DNA of 64,000 bases from Epinephelus fuscoguttatus (taxonomy: Eukaryota; Chordata; Actinopteri; Perciformes; Serranidae). The position numbers were made by a program, and so were the translations under genes. The notes under the pieces were generated by a model. It made no database searches. It saw only the letters and a list, made by a program, of their open reading frames with translations, and had not been told where the DNA came from. Each line of letters opens with the position of its first letter. Within the stretch, counting starts at the first letter, position 1. The stretch spans positions 8,518,826-8,582,825 of the forward strand of contig NC_064770.1 of assembly GCF_011397635.1 (NCBI RefSeq), in the 5' to 3' direction. Positions 10,330 to 23,519 of the stretch are shown here, piece by piece.

Positions 10330-12595
10330 CCTCAAAGTTTTGATGACTGAGTGCCATTTTATGATGCCATCATATGATTTAGGACAGCACAGGAAAAGGA
10401 CACACACTATGACCTTTTATGACATTTATTCCCAATGCCCTCTAATATTTTTTATAATTGGCATAGCTGTATCATGAGGCTTTTACAGAGTTATACACTG
10501 CATGAGGAAAGTATCACACTAGTAAAACAGATTTTCCCTTTTGCAGAGAAAGCAGTGATCATATGTCCCTGCTGTTAATCTCAGAGCTGTAAAACAGATT
10601 TGGTCGTACCGCTCTCTTCCTTATTGGCCTCACTGGTTTCCAGATGCAGATTGATGTTTTTAATCGTCCGCCTGGATAGAGCAACAAATCCCACTTAAAC
10701 ACCAGTGTACAAAACCAGTTACATTGGAATTCAATTTGGGGGGTTTTCAACTTAAAAATATTTTCCAAGCTTCCTTTGTGTCTCAGTGGTGTGTTCAGAG
10801 GCAGAGTCATGATTTTTCTCTGCTGCATGTAAATGACTCTCACCCACATGTGTGATTCGGTTAGTTAAGTAAGATAAACGGAGCCGATAGCTGCTGTATA
10901 TCTGCTTCACTTTGTCCCTTTTTAATATTTCCCACTTGTTCTTCGCTCTGTTTGCCTTTAATCATGTTCTCATGAAGTCTCCAGAGTCTCTGCTGCACAA
11001 CCGATGTGATGTTTGTATATATTATGTTATAGCCCAAGATAATGAAAGCACTGTATGAAGTGTGTGCAGAACAAATACAGTTTAGAGAGTCAGTGTGCTG
11101 CTTGTATTCTGATATAAACCCTTGAGGATGAATGATTGTCTCCTACAGTACAACTCGAGCTTTCTTTATTGTTGTAATCATCATTATATACACATTACTG
11201 GGTATCAGCGTGTCTGTAGATGAGCCTCATTTATGTCTCTGTTACAGTCCTCTGCTGTTTAGACTGCAGTGCTAGATAAAAGGAGGCGCTCATTTTCTTC
11301 TGGGGGAAAAGTGTTGATAACTAACTGTATAAAGGTATTTTAAACTATTTGCACATTTTATAACCGATCACAATCTGTTCTGACTACCAGGCAGCACGAC
11401 TTCTTCAAAGACCTGCAGGCTACAATGTGAAGCTGTTAACAGCAGCTTGACGACTACAGAGACTCAAATTTTGCTTATGTAACAGAAATCTTAAGGCTGA
11501 AAGATTTCAGCAGCACTGTATCTTCAATATGCACGTTGGTGTTTTGCTTCTCAGCCATGGCTGCACAGAGAAAAAGAGCTTGTCTTGGTGCTTGGTTTTG
11601 CAAAAAAAAAAAAAAAATTCTTTATATATGATTAAAAAAATAGAGCTTGTTTACTGCAACAGTTTTACATACATCTCTTTTATGGCGGAAGTCTGTAAGG
11701 AAAATGCTTTCAAGTCTTTGGTGGCAGAACAGCAGCTGGTTACTGAGGCAAACCATTTACTAACTCCTGTAACCCAATGCAATCTCTCATTTAGCATCAC
11801 CGGTCTTTTACGGTATTAACTATTAATTTTGTGAGACAAATCAGATCTATTTTGATTTAGATTTTTGATTTTAACAAAGTCAAATAATTGCTTTTTGTCC
11901 ACAGGTGAAAAAAACTGCAACTGAAATCTTTTAGGAGGGGTGGCACTAGGGCTGATTATCATTTAAAAAAGTACAATACCATTACTATGACCAGTACCCT
12001 TAAAGTGATACAGATACAAATAGTGTGCTTCATTCGATACCCATGATGTGAATGGAGTGGCATGTTATGTTAGTAGCGTTACTGTTGAGTGTTTAGATGA
12101 CATCTTGGTATGCTGAACAGTCAGCTCTGTCACACTGCACTGTTAGTATCACACAGCTAACATTTTTTAACTGCTATTAACGGGTGTAACAACAGAGTTT
12201 TAATGGCTGTGTTGCATGTTAGCCGCTGCTGCTGTGTTAGTTTATGCTAACTGGGCAGATGTTGACTGTTGACAGTTTCGATACAACTTGGCCCTGGGTT
12301 GTATTAATCGGTTCCTTAGAGGAATATCCTATGGAGTACCGATACACAGCCTTAGGCAGCACTTGTACTTATGTTATCAGAATTTTTCTAACTTTTTAAT
12401 TTAATCTCTGCAGTCTAAAAACTTCAACAATGTTTGGCTCTCTCTTTCTGAACTAACTGCAGACACTTGCTCTTCTGTCAAGCGATGACATTTAATGTGT
12501 TGGTCTGTGGGCTTTTGGGAAATGCTGTTCATTAAAGGCTGCAAAACAGCAGAGACACTGAACTGACAATAACATGAGATCACATTTCAAAAAAT
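10330..12595. other. intergenic, no gene seen
   Basis: This is AT-rich sequence with a 15-bp A run at about 11602-11616. Many short frames exist, but none has protein-family motifs or convincing splice sites. A GGTTAGGG/TTAAGGTTAGGG stretch at 12606-12660 belongs to a common teleost repeat that often adjoins CA arrays. Confidence 0.4.
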
Positions 12596-12868
12596 CACCG
12601 TCCTTAAGGGTTAGGGGTGGGCATTTAGTTGAGATGGTTAAGGTTAGGGTAAGGGGCTAGGGAAACACTATGTCATTGAGGGTCCTCACAAGTATAGAAG
12701 TGCAAGACTGTATACATGACAGTTTGATGTGTGCTGTTGTATGGTTGTGACACTGACTTTCTTGATGTGGATTTGTCCCCTGAGGGCCAAATACAGACAG
12801 CAGTAGCTGGGGTCAAAGGTCAGCAGCAGGAGCCACTTTAATAACAGATCTCCTCGTGTGAGTGACTG

Positions 12869-12869
12869 C

Positions 12870-12914
<45 letters not shown>
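12869..12914. repeat. CA microsatellite
   Basis: A CA dinucleotide array starts with two CATA interruptions and becomes uninterrupted from about 12881. It is a simple repeat. The frames across it are artefacts. Confidence 0.95.
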
Positions 12915-12916
<2 letters not shown>

Positions 12917-14175
12917 TGTGTGTTCTGAGGCTGATGGCCAGACTTCACTGCCCTTGCAGACTTGTGGATTTTGTGGGCGCATTCCCGACAAGTCTGTGAG
13001 TGCTGAGGGCTGTGCAAATCCACAATTTATCCAGTTTACAAGGGGCCTCAGGTGAACTTTTTGCAGGCTTACAGAGAGTCCGCTTGGGATGCAGACTTTA
13101 CCAGACTTCACTGAATTAAATAATTACAGTTCACTGCAACATGGACTTCACGTTGAGTTTTTTCCAACTGCAAAAAAAAAAATTAATGTATTAAAACATT
13201 ATTTGAACACTTAGGCCAGAAGTATTATGAAACCTCATTATGATACAGAATTATGTCGAAGTATTGGCTATAGAAGTATTTAAAATGCATTTTATTAATG
13301 CAGCCTACCCTATAAAAGCTGTGCAGTGACATGACAATTATATGCGCTCAGATAACTGGCCAAAAACAACAAACGAAGGTCTCCAAATGTAAGTAATAGT
13401 CTACCCAGTTCAAGTAGTCATAGTCTGGTCCTTATTCACAAACATCTCTGTATTTGTATAGAAATGTATAAATATAATTTTGTTCACTCACAAACAAAGC
13501 CTGTACATGGGTTTCATATCTTGTTATCTGCTGGGACAGATGAGCAGACACTATTCATTAACTTGCATGAGGAATATGACGGCAGCGATCACCGTGTATG
13601 TTTCAAGTTGTTGCTCTAATGTTTCCAACAAGTGAAACAGACCTGAGCTCTGTCTGTCAGCAGCATGCAGTCTCTGCACTCACAGACGTAACGTGATGAA
13701 AGTAAACATGTCACGGTATGTACAACTGAAGTCAGTGAGGGCTCAGTCTGCAAGTCCAGAGGGTGGACCTTTGGATTTAGCCTGATACACTTGTATTCAA
13801 GTCATTCACTAACCCTCAAAACAAATTTTAAACACCAGGCGCAGTTATGAAATAAATAGGAAATAGTTCTACAAACTTCTGCTTTAGAGTTGAAAACGTC
13901 AGGAAGAAAGAAAAGTGTTTTCTGTTCTCTCACTGATGGATTTTATATCGCTGTCAAGCTTTAATAAATTAATGACAAGCATAAGCATGAGGGACGCTCT
14001 CCTCATTTTCACATTATTTTCATCTTTAAATGTCATTAGACAGTGAAATCTGCTGCCTGCTTTACAAAGTCTAGCATGCCCAAGCACTGACTGACAGGAC
14101 AATAAGGTAAAAGCTGCTTTATAACTATAGATTATAGCTGTGTTTGATTTTCTTACCTCTCTTGGAAATTTTTGT

Positions 14176-14178
<3 letters not shown>

Positions 14179-14211
<33 letters not shown>

Positions 14212-14302
14212 AAAATCATATTACAGGATGTGATACAGTCAGTATTTGTTGACCTGTGGGTCACTCAGAACACGATAAGCTATATCTACAGGTGTAGGTC
14301 TA

Positions 14303-14374
<72 letters not shown>
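14179..14374. repeat. pair of CA microsatellites
   Basis: Two CA arrays (14179-14209 and 14304-14374) are separated by about 95 bp of unique-looking sequence. The second is the longest CA run in the window, roughly 70 bp. Confidence 0.95.
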
Positions 14375-14378
<4 letters not shown>

Positions 14379-15328
14379 TCACATTCACACACTGACAGGT
14401 TCATGTTCACTGTAATGAAAACAGCATATCAGATATGGCAGCAGCGGGATGTTTGCCCTGACAGAAAGTTTATCTTTTCTCTTCATACATACGTGACTGT
14501 TGTTTTAATTATACAGTATTTAATGTTAACACATACTAAAACATTATTCATATCTCTGATTCGTCTTCTTGGTTGTTGGTTGCTGAGTTCTGTTGCTCTG
14601 CTTCAATTGAAGCTTTTGTGTTCATCTGGATACATGAAGGAAGTTTATTGATTTTGATTTATAATGTGTCTGCTGTGACCTTTGAAAATGGAAAATGGAA
14701 GAGAAACCATTTCTTGTATGTTTCCTCTGCTTATTAATCAGGAGAAGAGTTCACAGTTTGAGTTTCATATAGAGGATTACAATCATGTCCATCATATCAA
14801 AATGTTCAAAGATGGACAATGCCTCTCCACCTCCTCCCACTGGACAAAGATGAAGCCAAAATATCCTGGATACGGCTGCCACCATCTTGTACTGGTGATG
14901 TCCTTTGGAACCAGAGTCTCCATTGTAGCCATTTCAGTGGTATTGAGTTCCCGCCCATACAAACATACGACCAATTCCAAGCAGCGACATTGATCGCATG
15001 GTGGACACAACTGTCAATCATAACATCAAACCCCTTTTGATAGCATCATATAAACACTTAAAATCAAACTGCACAATAAAAACTTCCCAAAAGGACAGAA
15101 ACCATCTTTCAAAAAATTGTATTTGACATGTACTTTTAGTTTGGCCTGTGTCCCATCCGCTTATGTGGAGGGGGCGGAGTTTATGACACTGCAGCCGGCT
15201 GAGCTCAAGATGTTTTGGCTTCAGTCCTGTGGAGCTGTCATGCTGTTCATCTTTATCATATAATCTGTGAATGAAATTAAAAACTCCACATACATATATT
15301 CTTGTGGCTGCAGGCATGATCCTACATC

Positions 15329-15710
15329 TTAAAGGAATAGTTTAACAATTTGGGAAATATACTTATCCTCTTTCAGGCAGACAGTTAGATGTTCATGTAG
15401 CTGGAGCCAGGATACAAAAGGATATATAGGCTACTCATTTACACAGGTAAGTAAGTAAGTAATCCACTGACTATACCTGGTTTGTTTAATCTGTACAAAA
15501 CCAAAATGTAAAAACAATCGTTTGCTATTTCACAGGGAGGTGTCAGACTTTTTCTTGGCCAGAAGCAGTGACTTCCTGGACTTTGGGCAGAGCCAGGCTA
15601 GCTGTTCCCCCATTTCCAGTGTTTATGCCACGCTAAGGTGCTGGCTGTAGCTTTAGATTGATGGTACAGATCTGAGAGTGGTATCAATGTGAACATTTCA
15701 GGACAGATAT
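15329..15710 (+). mobile_element. TTAAAGGAATAGTT-type dispersed repeat
   Basis: It starts TTAAAGGAATAGTT. It goes on through landmarks of a common teleost repeat: GGCAGACAGTTAGATG, CTTGGCC, GCAGTGACTTCCTGGAC and CAGAGCCAGGCTAGCTGTT. A reverse-strand copy lies at about 33125-33400. The repeat ends against the CA array at 15791. Confidence 0.65.
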
Positions 15711-15788
15711 AAATATGTTGATACGCACATACTTCAATAAAAGAATGGAAACGTGTATCCTCTGTGAAACTCTGTACCATCAGAGAAC

Positions 15789-15790
<2 letters not shown>

Positions 15791-15845
<55 letters not shown>

Positions 15846-15967
15846 TTACAGTATATCATATTACACTCATAACATCAGACAAATGATCTGTGGTCTCTTT
15901 TGGCAATCCTGAGAACCAGTTGCTAGGCAACCAGGGGAGTTTCTCAAAAGCACTGGTATCTCCTCTG

Positions 15968-16005
<38 letters not shown>
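15791..16005. repeat. CA array followed by a GT array
   Basis: A CA array (15791-15843) and a GT array (15972-16005) lie 128 bp apart in opposite sense on the same strand, so transcribed RNA could pair across them. This is simple-repeat DNA. Confidence 0.93.
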
Positions 16006-16008
<3 letters not shown>

Positions 16009-16220
16009 GTGTGGTGCAAAAAAACTGAATTGGATGTTGTGTTGACTCCGTATGGTGAAGCTGATTATGTAACAATAGTCATCTCTATAAATATTTCCTG
16101 ATCCCTGCTTCGAACATCGGAGCCAAATCCTGCTGGCTGGTGTGTTCAAGCTGCAGGTGTACAGGGGATTCGAACCACTCTGCTTCCTGTTTGTCAGATT
16201 TACTCCACAGCATCAGTATA

Positions 16221-17295
16221 AACACTGAGAAACACAAATACTGAGAGTCAAACACAGAGTCAAACACTGAGAGACAAACACTGAGAGTCAAGCACTGAGA
16301 GTCAAACACAGAGTCAAACACAGAGACAAACACTGAGAGTCAAACACTGAGAGTCAAGCACAGAGACAAACACTGAGAGACAAGCTCTGAGAGACAAACA
16401 CAGAGAGTCAAACACAGAGACAAACACTGAGAGTCAAACACTGAGAGTCAAGCACAGAGACAAACACTGAGAGACAAGCACTGAGAGACAAACACAGAGA
16501 GTCAAACACAGAGACAAACACTGAGAGTCAAACACTGAGAGTCAAGCACTGAGAGTCAAGCACAGAGACAAACACTGAGAGACAAGCACTGAGAGTCAAG
16601 CACAGAGACAAACACTGAGAGACAAGCACTGAGAGTCAAGCACAGAGACAAACACTGAGAGACAAGCACTGAGAGTCAAACACTGAGAGTCAAGCACAGA
16701 GACAAACACTGAGAGACAAGCACTGAGAGACAAGCACTGAGAGTCAAACACAGAGTCAAGCACTGAGAGTCAAGCACAGAGACAAACACTGAGAGTCAAA
16801 CACTGAGAGTCAAACACAGAGACAAACACTGAGAGTCAAACACAGAGACAAACACTGAGAGACAAACACTGAGAGACAAACACAGAGAGTCAAACACAGA
16901 GACAAACACTGAGAGTCAAACACTGAGAGACAAACACAGAGAGTCAAACACAGAGACAAACACTGAGAGTCAAACACAGAGACAAACACTGAGAGTCAAA
17001 CACTGAGAGTCAAACACAGAGACAAACACTGAGAGTCAAACACTGAGAGTCAAACACAGAGACAAACACTGAGAGACAAACACTGAGAGTCAAACACAGA
17101 GAGTCAAACACTGAGAGACAAACACAGAGAGTCAAACACTGAGAGTCAAACACAGAGACAAACACTGAGAGTCAAACACTGAGAGACAAACACAGAGAGT
17201 CAAACACAGAGACAAACACTGAGAGACAAACACTGAGAGTCAAACACTGAGAGACAAACACTGAGAGTCAAACGCTGAGAGATAAACACTGAGAG
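16221..17295. repeat. 1.1-kb minisatellite
   Basis: The array is built from three related units, CACTGAGAGTCAAA, CACAGAGACAAA and CACTGAGAGACAAG, mixed in irregular higher-order order. Units are 12 or 14 bp, differing by a GA indel. Short remnants of the same array reappear at 18047-18066 and 19649-19672, on the far sides of two inserted elements. The array was therefore longer and older than those insertions. Minus-strand reading frames through it are repeat artefacts. Confidence 0.95.
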
Positions 17296-18046
17296 CTCTA
17301 GTTTCCCGGCGCAGTGCAGGGTGGCGCAGGGTGGCGAACTCCACGCAGAGCTAGTTTCGAGCAGCGCAACCCGAGGCGCGCTCAGTTTGGTAGTTTGGCA
17401 GACCGAGGTGCGCTGAGATGGGTGTGGCGGCGCAGCAGGGGGAGATGTCAACAGATCCAGCTTGGCGCAGTGACAGTTTCGTGCCAAAAGGCTTCGCCAA
17501 AGGTGCGCCAAAAGCTCGCCAGCTGAAACCAGGTCTACTGTCAGCGCAGGCGGTGTAGTGGAAGTTTGGCTGACCGGCGGACAGTGCACACACGTCACCA
17601 AAACCTCACAGGCAGGTTTCCAGAATTTCAGGCACATAATAATTGCATAATAATGCAATAAATAGCCACAAAACCACTATTCAATGCAACTATCTGCAAT
17701 CAGCACATAAATGTTCCGTATATTCGGACACTGCGAGCTTGGACCTCCCAGACCAAAACATCAGTTTCCTCCTGGGAGAAGTTTGGCCGTCTGACGCTGC
17801 TGCTCTCTTCTGCCATGGTGAATTGAGTAAACTCTCATTAAGCCTTCGCGCGGCGCATTTAAGGGCGAGGAGAGGGGCTCATTTGATTGGTGTGATGTGT
17901 GTAAAACCCACTCCACGCCTTCTCTCCTCCCTCTTTCTGACTTCCGCAGGTAGAAGGGATGGAGGTGGGAAAGAGGAGTAGTTGCACCAGCGCACACGGT
18001 GTGCCAAACTTGCAAAATCCGCCTCGCCCGGTCTGCGAAACTAGAG
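17296..18046. mobile_element. GC-rich TIR element inside the minisatellite
   Basis: The 751-bp element begins CTCTAGTTTC and ends GAAACTAGAG, and its ends contain GCGCAG/GGCGAGG-type GC-rich sequence. The flanks are ACTGAGAG on the left and CCTGAGAG on the right (7 of 8 bases), which would fit an 8-bp hAT duplication. The surrounding minisatellite carries this motif in every unit, so the duplication is not decisive. No transposase is seen. It shares an exact 36-bp segment in inverted orientation with the next element. Confidence 0.7.
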
Positions 18047-18066
18047 GCCTGAGAGTCAAACACTAA

Positions 18067-19645
18067 GGGCCCTATTTAGATGGTCTAAAGCGGACGGCGG
18101 ACGGTGCGTAATCCATGTTGCAAGTGTCATTGCTATTTAGATGCAGGCGCAGTTGTCATTTTCACACCCTGCGCCCTCGTCGTCTAACTAGCAAATTAAC
18201 TTGTGCTCCTCTGGGTGTGTTGGTCTAAAAATGAGGAGTGGTCAGGCGCAGTCATGGCACGTTGCTAGTTAGATGACGTAAAAAAGCAAATGCGCCAGTG
18301 ACCAACAAAAACCTGGTCTAAGTTCAACAGTGCAGTATTTCGCTGTTAAACAAGTTAGTAATATGCGTCTCTAGGCGGGTGCACAACGCGCATGCACTCT
18401 GCTCACACACGGAGCAGCCACACATATGCAAAAGATAACAAATAAAAATATGATTACAATGTGAAAGGTTATTATTGTGCACATTACAATATTTATCAGA
18501 AACACGTCTTAATGGTCAGTCATTAATCAGAATGATCTCATCGCAGTAATAATGATCATCATAATCCGGGAGGTCCAAGCTCGCAGTGTCCGAATATACG
18601 GAACTGCGAGCAGGCCTCCACGGGCTGATGATGCATAGCCTGTAAAATGAACTTGTCTTTCCCAACTGAATTGAGATCATTTTGGCATGTAAATCACAAA
18701 ATCAAAGATGTGAAAACGTTTGATAAACTTTATTCTGACATAAACACAACAATAACCAGCTTCTGTGAACTAAAAACGTAAACTTATAGCCCTACAAGTA
18801 TAAATGTATATTTTTAAAAAAGCTTTTAGAACGTAAAACTAAATATCATCTTGTCAGGAGGAGGAGGAGGAGGAGGATGACCCCAGCTCCGCAGCCAGCG
18901 CGCAGCCAGCGCGCAGCCAGACCAGACGGTGCAGCCATGGGACCAGCCCTTCCTGCACCTTCAGGCCGGGGGGTTCAGGATGCTGGAGAGGAAGCTGGGC
19001 TCTCTAACCTCCCGGGTTAAAATAAAATAAATTGCATAGCCTAATTTACAATTTGTTGACAGCGTTTCTCTCGTGCGCGTGTGCTCTCTCTTTCTCTCTC
19101 GCAGTCTCACTCTGTTTCTTTTCTTTTGACTTTTCTAAGATGACAGATGCTGAATATATACTCCCTATCTGATGCTGTGGCTGTTTGTGGTTGGCTGAGA
19201 GGGATGTCAACTCATTAGTTTGCAGCTGTGTTAATCAGATCAGGTTGGGTTTCCATTACACGTGCCAAACGTGCCAAACGGTGCCAATCCCCTATTATCT
19301 GACATCAGATGTGACGGGACAGTCGATATAGAGATACATTTATCGTCTCCTCAGCTGTAAAAAGCTCACTCTTTCCAGTTGGTAGGTCCGCCATCTAACT
19401 AGCTCTCTGCCGTGCGCTCCAATCGCGCCTCTCTTAAAGGGAATGAGAGGTGACACTCCGATTGGCTTATTGAATGATACACCCAAAACACACCCACGAC
19501 TAATTCACAGAGTAAGTCCAACCCTTTTAGACTCTCCGCCATGGCGCACAGTCTGAAAACGCGCTGTCTAACAAGCAAATGACTAGGAGACGCCCATATG
19601 CTGCACGCCTGGCACTTTGCGTTTTAGACCATCTAAATAGGGCCC
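18067..19645. mobile_element. GGGCCCTATTTAGATG TIR element
   Basis: The 1,579-bp element has inverted ends GGGCCCTATTTAGATGGTCT. It is flanked by TAA at 18064-18066 and 19646-19648, and minisatellite sequence continues on both sides. A 3-bp duplication suggests the PIF/Harbinger group, but TIR-only assignment is inference. It contains a GGA-repeat tract (18858-18880) and a repeated GCGCAGCCA motif (about 18898-18920). No transposase frame is visible. Confidence 0.8.
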
Positions 19646-19672
19646 TAAGAGTCAAACACTAAGAGTCAAACA

Positions 19673-20925
19673 AATATTTCATTGTTTATAAAGTGGATAG
19701 CCCAAATCAAGCAATCTGATGGGTTGTTCATTGTAGTATAACAACTACATACCGGAGCTTAGGTCCAGCTCATCAAAAGCCCACTCCTCTTCACATCCAG
19801 ATCCTCAGCTCCCTCTTCATCTCATCTCATCACCACTTACCACCACCAGCATCTAGACTCCACAGGGGGTGATCCCTAATCTACTACATCTTTACCACCC
19901 TCCTGGAATAGATGACATCACAATAGGGCCAGAGACTTTTCACATTCTCACACATATATGCACAGGTAAATACTTTTTATTTTCTCTCAGAACAAGTCTC
20001 TCCCAACCTAACTGTTCTTATAAAAGCTTAAATAACACACATTTTTGCCTGTATTGTTTGAGACACATTTCTATAATTCAAATCAAAAATGATACAAGTA
20101 CAAGGATGACACAAAGGTGTGTTTACTTTTACTAAATTATTTAAAATACACTTTGTCAGGAGAGAAGAGTCACAGAGAGAGGAACACTGTACACAGAGGG
20201 TGAGAGAGAGGGTCATGATTAGATTTCAGTGGTGTGTGTGGTGTGACTTTTCCTTCACTTGAACACTGCAATAAAACACTGTCAACATTCATTTTTTAAA
20301 TATTCTCTGACAATTTTAGTCTCTTTCGTATTTCCAGGTTGTATTGTGGATCACCAAGTGCAAAAAATTACCTGATTTTCACGTATTACTGCTTGACAGA
20401 TCGACTATGCGACTGCCTACTGACATGGTTTTTGAAGCCATTGTTATCCAGTGTTTGCTCTCCAAACTTTTTTTCTTTAAATGCACTTATTTAGATCAGG
20501 GAAATTATTTTTTTCAGTGGAGCATGCCCCCAAACTCCCCTGACGAGGTGTATATATCAATGTTACTTCCTTTTTATTTTATACTTTCTTGCAAAATAAC
20601 ACATCCATAATGAGAAACTGGTTAACTGTTTTATTGTGCAGCAGATGGATTTTATTTATCCAAGAGGTAAAAAAAAAAAAAAAAAAGTCTATAAAGATTC
20701 TGTGAATAAAGCAGCATTAAGTGTTTTTAAATGACTTTTTCAAAGATTGTCAGACAGATAACTCAGCTCAGAGCATCTGCTGATACATATCAAAAATAAT
20801 GTCTATTGAGAGTTTTATCACATATCTACAAATCTTGTGTGTGTAACACAATCTTCTGGGTTTTTTTTCAAAGGATCTCTGGTATTTATCCTTTAGAGGC
20901 ACTGATGCTCTGTGATCTACCTACT
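19673..20925. other. intergenic, no gene seen
   Basis: The sequence is mostly AT-rich, with a CATCTCATCTCAT tract near 19820 and an 18-A run near 20670. No exon, RNA or named repeat could be supported. Confidence 0.35.
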
Positions 20926-20929
20926 CACC

Positions 20930-20955
20930 TATCTATCTATCTATCTATCTATCTA
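20930..20955. repeat. CTAT microsatellite
   Basis: About six copies of the tetranucleotide CTAT. A longer GATA-sense array of the same class is at 29633-29672. Confidence 0.9.
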
Positions 20956-21221
20956 CTAGTTTTATCTGCAGCAGCGTGTTCTCAGCAGACAGTGGCTGAA
21001 TATGAATGAGCTGCAGTGTAAACCTGTAGTGTGTTTGCTTCATCGGCCGTCTCGTTCTGTATGAACACAGATGGAAGACCAGACCAGACGGGAAGTTCCA
21101 CTTGGTTTATTTATCAGAGAACCGCTGGACCCTTGAAGCTTTCTGACACTATCATCTCTCGTATCAGTGCTTCACTGCTCCCGATTTAAAGGATAAGTCT
21201 GGTGTGAGAAGTTTCTCATAG

Positions 21222-21560
21222 TGATCCAACACATTCTCACTCCAACCTTGTCACATATTGATGCTTGGTCATGGACTTTCCACATCGACGTATGACGTGC
21301 AAGGTACCCTGGGTGCATCTTATGCTGACATTCTGGGATGCCATCTCAACCTCTGCCTGTTTCATGCATTCGTGAATTGACGTTTTTTTCCTTCAACTAC
21401 GACTACAACTACATGGTTATGTTTTGCTGACCTACGCGTGGTTATGTTTACAAAAAATAACAGGGTTTGACTTTACATTTATGTAAGTAGTGAACCCTGG
21501 CCTCCCTGGTGAAAGTCAGTTGTTGGACTCATCCACCACCCACCCTACTCAAACTTCTTG
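21222..21560. mobile_element. dispersed teleost repeat fragment
   Basis: Landmarks are CACATTCTCACTCCAACCT, ACATCGACGTATGACGTGC and GGTACCCTGGGTGCA, which I recognise from a widespread fish repeat. The ends are not clear and no coding sequence is seen. The class is not assigned. Confidence 0.45.
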
Positions 21561-21658
21561 ACCCCTTAGCTTACATCATTCCCCCAGATGCCAGCGGGCA
21601 CCATTACACAATTACTGCAGCCAGCTGTGTGTCGTACTGACATGACGGATGCCTTTAT

Positions 21659-21731
21659 TTGTTGGTGTCTGACACCGGAAGTCACTGCCCAAGCGCCGGT
21701 ATTCGACAACTGCAGAATAAGACCAGGTTGA
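21659..21731. repeat. dispersed repeat, copy 2
   Basis: This is the direct-orientation partner of 10249-10321. This copy carries more CpG sites (for example ACACCGGAAG and GCGCCGG), as if it were the less decayed one. Confidence 0.55.
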
Positions 21732-23132
21732 GTGATCACATCTGACCAGGTCAAATTGCTCACTATAAGCAGATGATGACTGTTTTTTATTTTATTTATC
21801 ATGCAGATCATCATCTAACTGACATATTTATTAGACTACATAAATATATGGCAATGAAACAACCAGCTTTGCTATTTACTAAATTTTACTGTTCAAAAAT
21901 GCAGTACAGCAGCATTATCAAGCCATTTGACAAGGGCAGCTTCAACCACAGGTGTTTCCCCTGTGTACATTCGTTTCCTTTCCTCATAACTGGCAGTCAT
22001 GACTGCCTGGTGCTCGATGTTTGAGTAGACTACACAAGGTGGTCTGAGGCAGACCAAGTGTTGCTGCTGCTTCTCGTTCGCTCCTTTTTGGCAGTTTGTC
22101 ATAAGCTTCAAGGAGACTATGTTTTTCAGTGAGATGAAATGACTTTTCCCGTCATGATGTCAGTGTGCACACAGAACCAGCCTCAGGTAGCCAGCTGGAA
22201 GCTGACAGGTTGCCAGTGGCAGTGAAGTTAAAAAAAAAAAAATAGAAGAAGAAGAAAGAAAATAAAAAATTAGGTTTTCTTAAAAAAAAAAAAAAAAAAA
22301 AAAAATCTGTATGTTGTCATCAATGGAATGACCCAAAATGGACACTGTAGGTGGACTCTTTAATGACTGTAGCTAATTATATAAACCACATTTGTCAGTC
22401 TGACCCAGGCTCACTAATCTATATAACCGATTGATGACTGTACTGATAACTGTGATCAGCAGTTTCTTCTGTATTTCTAGAAACAAATTAATAACGTGTT
22501 AGTCCATCTAAATACCACTACCAATAGACTATCCAATTTTCCAACCATAATATACCAGCAGTGTAAAGCACACTTCAGCAAATCATGACTAAGCATAAAA
22601 CATAATCCAACAAGGTAACATTGTTGTATGGTTGAAGGAATTATACTGAATTTCATATGCAAGTAGGCTTTACATATTCCTGATTAATAATATAGTGAAC
22701 TATTAATGCATGCTACCTGCACTTTTATAGAAGGCTTATTGTGGAGCCAGTGTGGGCAAATGGACCAGAGAGCACTACAAACATGTTCAGTAGTGTAGTG
22801 AGGGCAAGAACAGTGTGTTGCTTGGAGCAATGCTCAATGTTAGCGTGGTCAAACATGCATTAAGTGCACCTTTCCCACTCACTTCCATATGATGAAAGCC
22901 TCAACGCAGTGTTCACTCATAAAGTCTGACTGCGTTAGCACATCCCACTGCGTTAGTTGCATTGGCTGCATTAGCTGTGTTAGCTAGCTACCGCCTCATT
23001 CCCCGCCTATTAGACTACTTTCTTGCTATATGTTATCATATGAAATCCCCAGAAAAAAAAGACAAAGTCCACAGCTCCACATCGTCACAGGCGCGAACAC
23101 TGCTGATCGCCTGCCCTCCCTCTTCTTCTCTA

Positions 23133-23510
23133 GCGAAGGAGCAGAGCACAGCCTGGGCCTACTGGAGGCTGCTTGAGGGTTGTGCCAGGCAGCTGAGAGT
23201 CAAGCCAAGGCCTTCAGAGTATGATGGAGAACCAGAGGGAGGGCAGGAGGTCTGCAGGGTCCGTGCCCATGGCTGAGTGCCCCCTGTCGGCTGTCTTCCA
23301 GTGTCTACGCAGCCCTGGATGTGGAGCCTCCAGCATGCTCTGCGAGCCCTGGCCCTCCCCTCACCCCCTCTGACTGCCTATGCAGCCCTGGTAAAGCCTC
23401 CAGCATGCTCCACCAGCCCTGGCTTGACTCTCAGCTGCCTGGCTCTATCCTACAGGCCTTAAGCAGCCTCCAGTAGGTCCCACTGACCCAGGCTGTGCTC
23501 TGATCCTCCG
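23133..23510. repeat. imperfect inverted repeat with GC-rich loop
   Basis: The left arm (about 23133-23212) and right arm (about 23418-23510) are reverse complements over roughly 80-90 bp with a few indels. Shared runs include CAGAGCACAGCCTGGG, CTACTGGAGGCTGCTT and CCAGGCAGCTGAGAGTCAAG. The loop of about 205 bp repeats GCCCTGG and CCTCCAGCATGCTC. RNA from either strand could form a long hairpin. It resembles a palindromic MITE, but the termini are not clear. Confidence 0.7.
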
Positions 23511-23519
23511 CCAGAGAAT

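Noticed and set aside
12686-13111. 141-codon minus-strand frame
   Set aside because: It crosses the CA array (CVCVCV) and has no motifs or splice context. Frames at 14140-14415, 15598-15912 and 25607-25901 are rejected for the same reason.
16221-17295. CRISPR-like repetition
   Set aside because: Units are 12-14 bp, contiguous and variable, with no unique spacers, in a eukaryotic genome.
16085-17658. Minus-strand frames with repeated SVFDS/SLSVCL residues
   Set aside because: They are translations of the 12/14-bp minisatellite and carry no protein-family signal.
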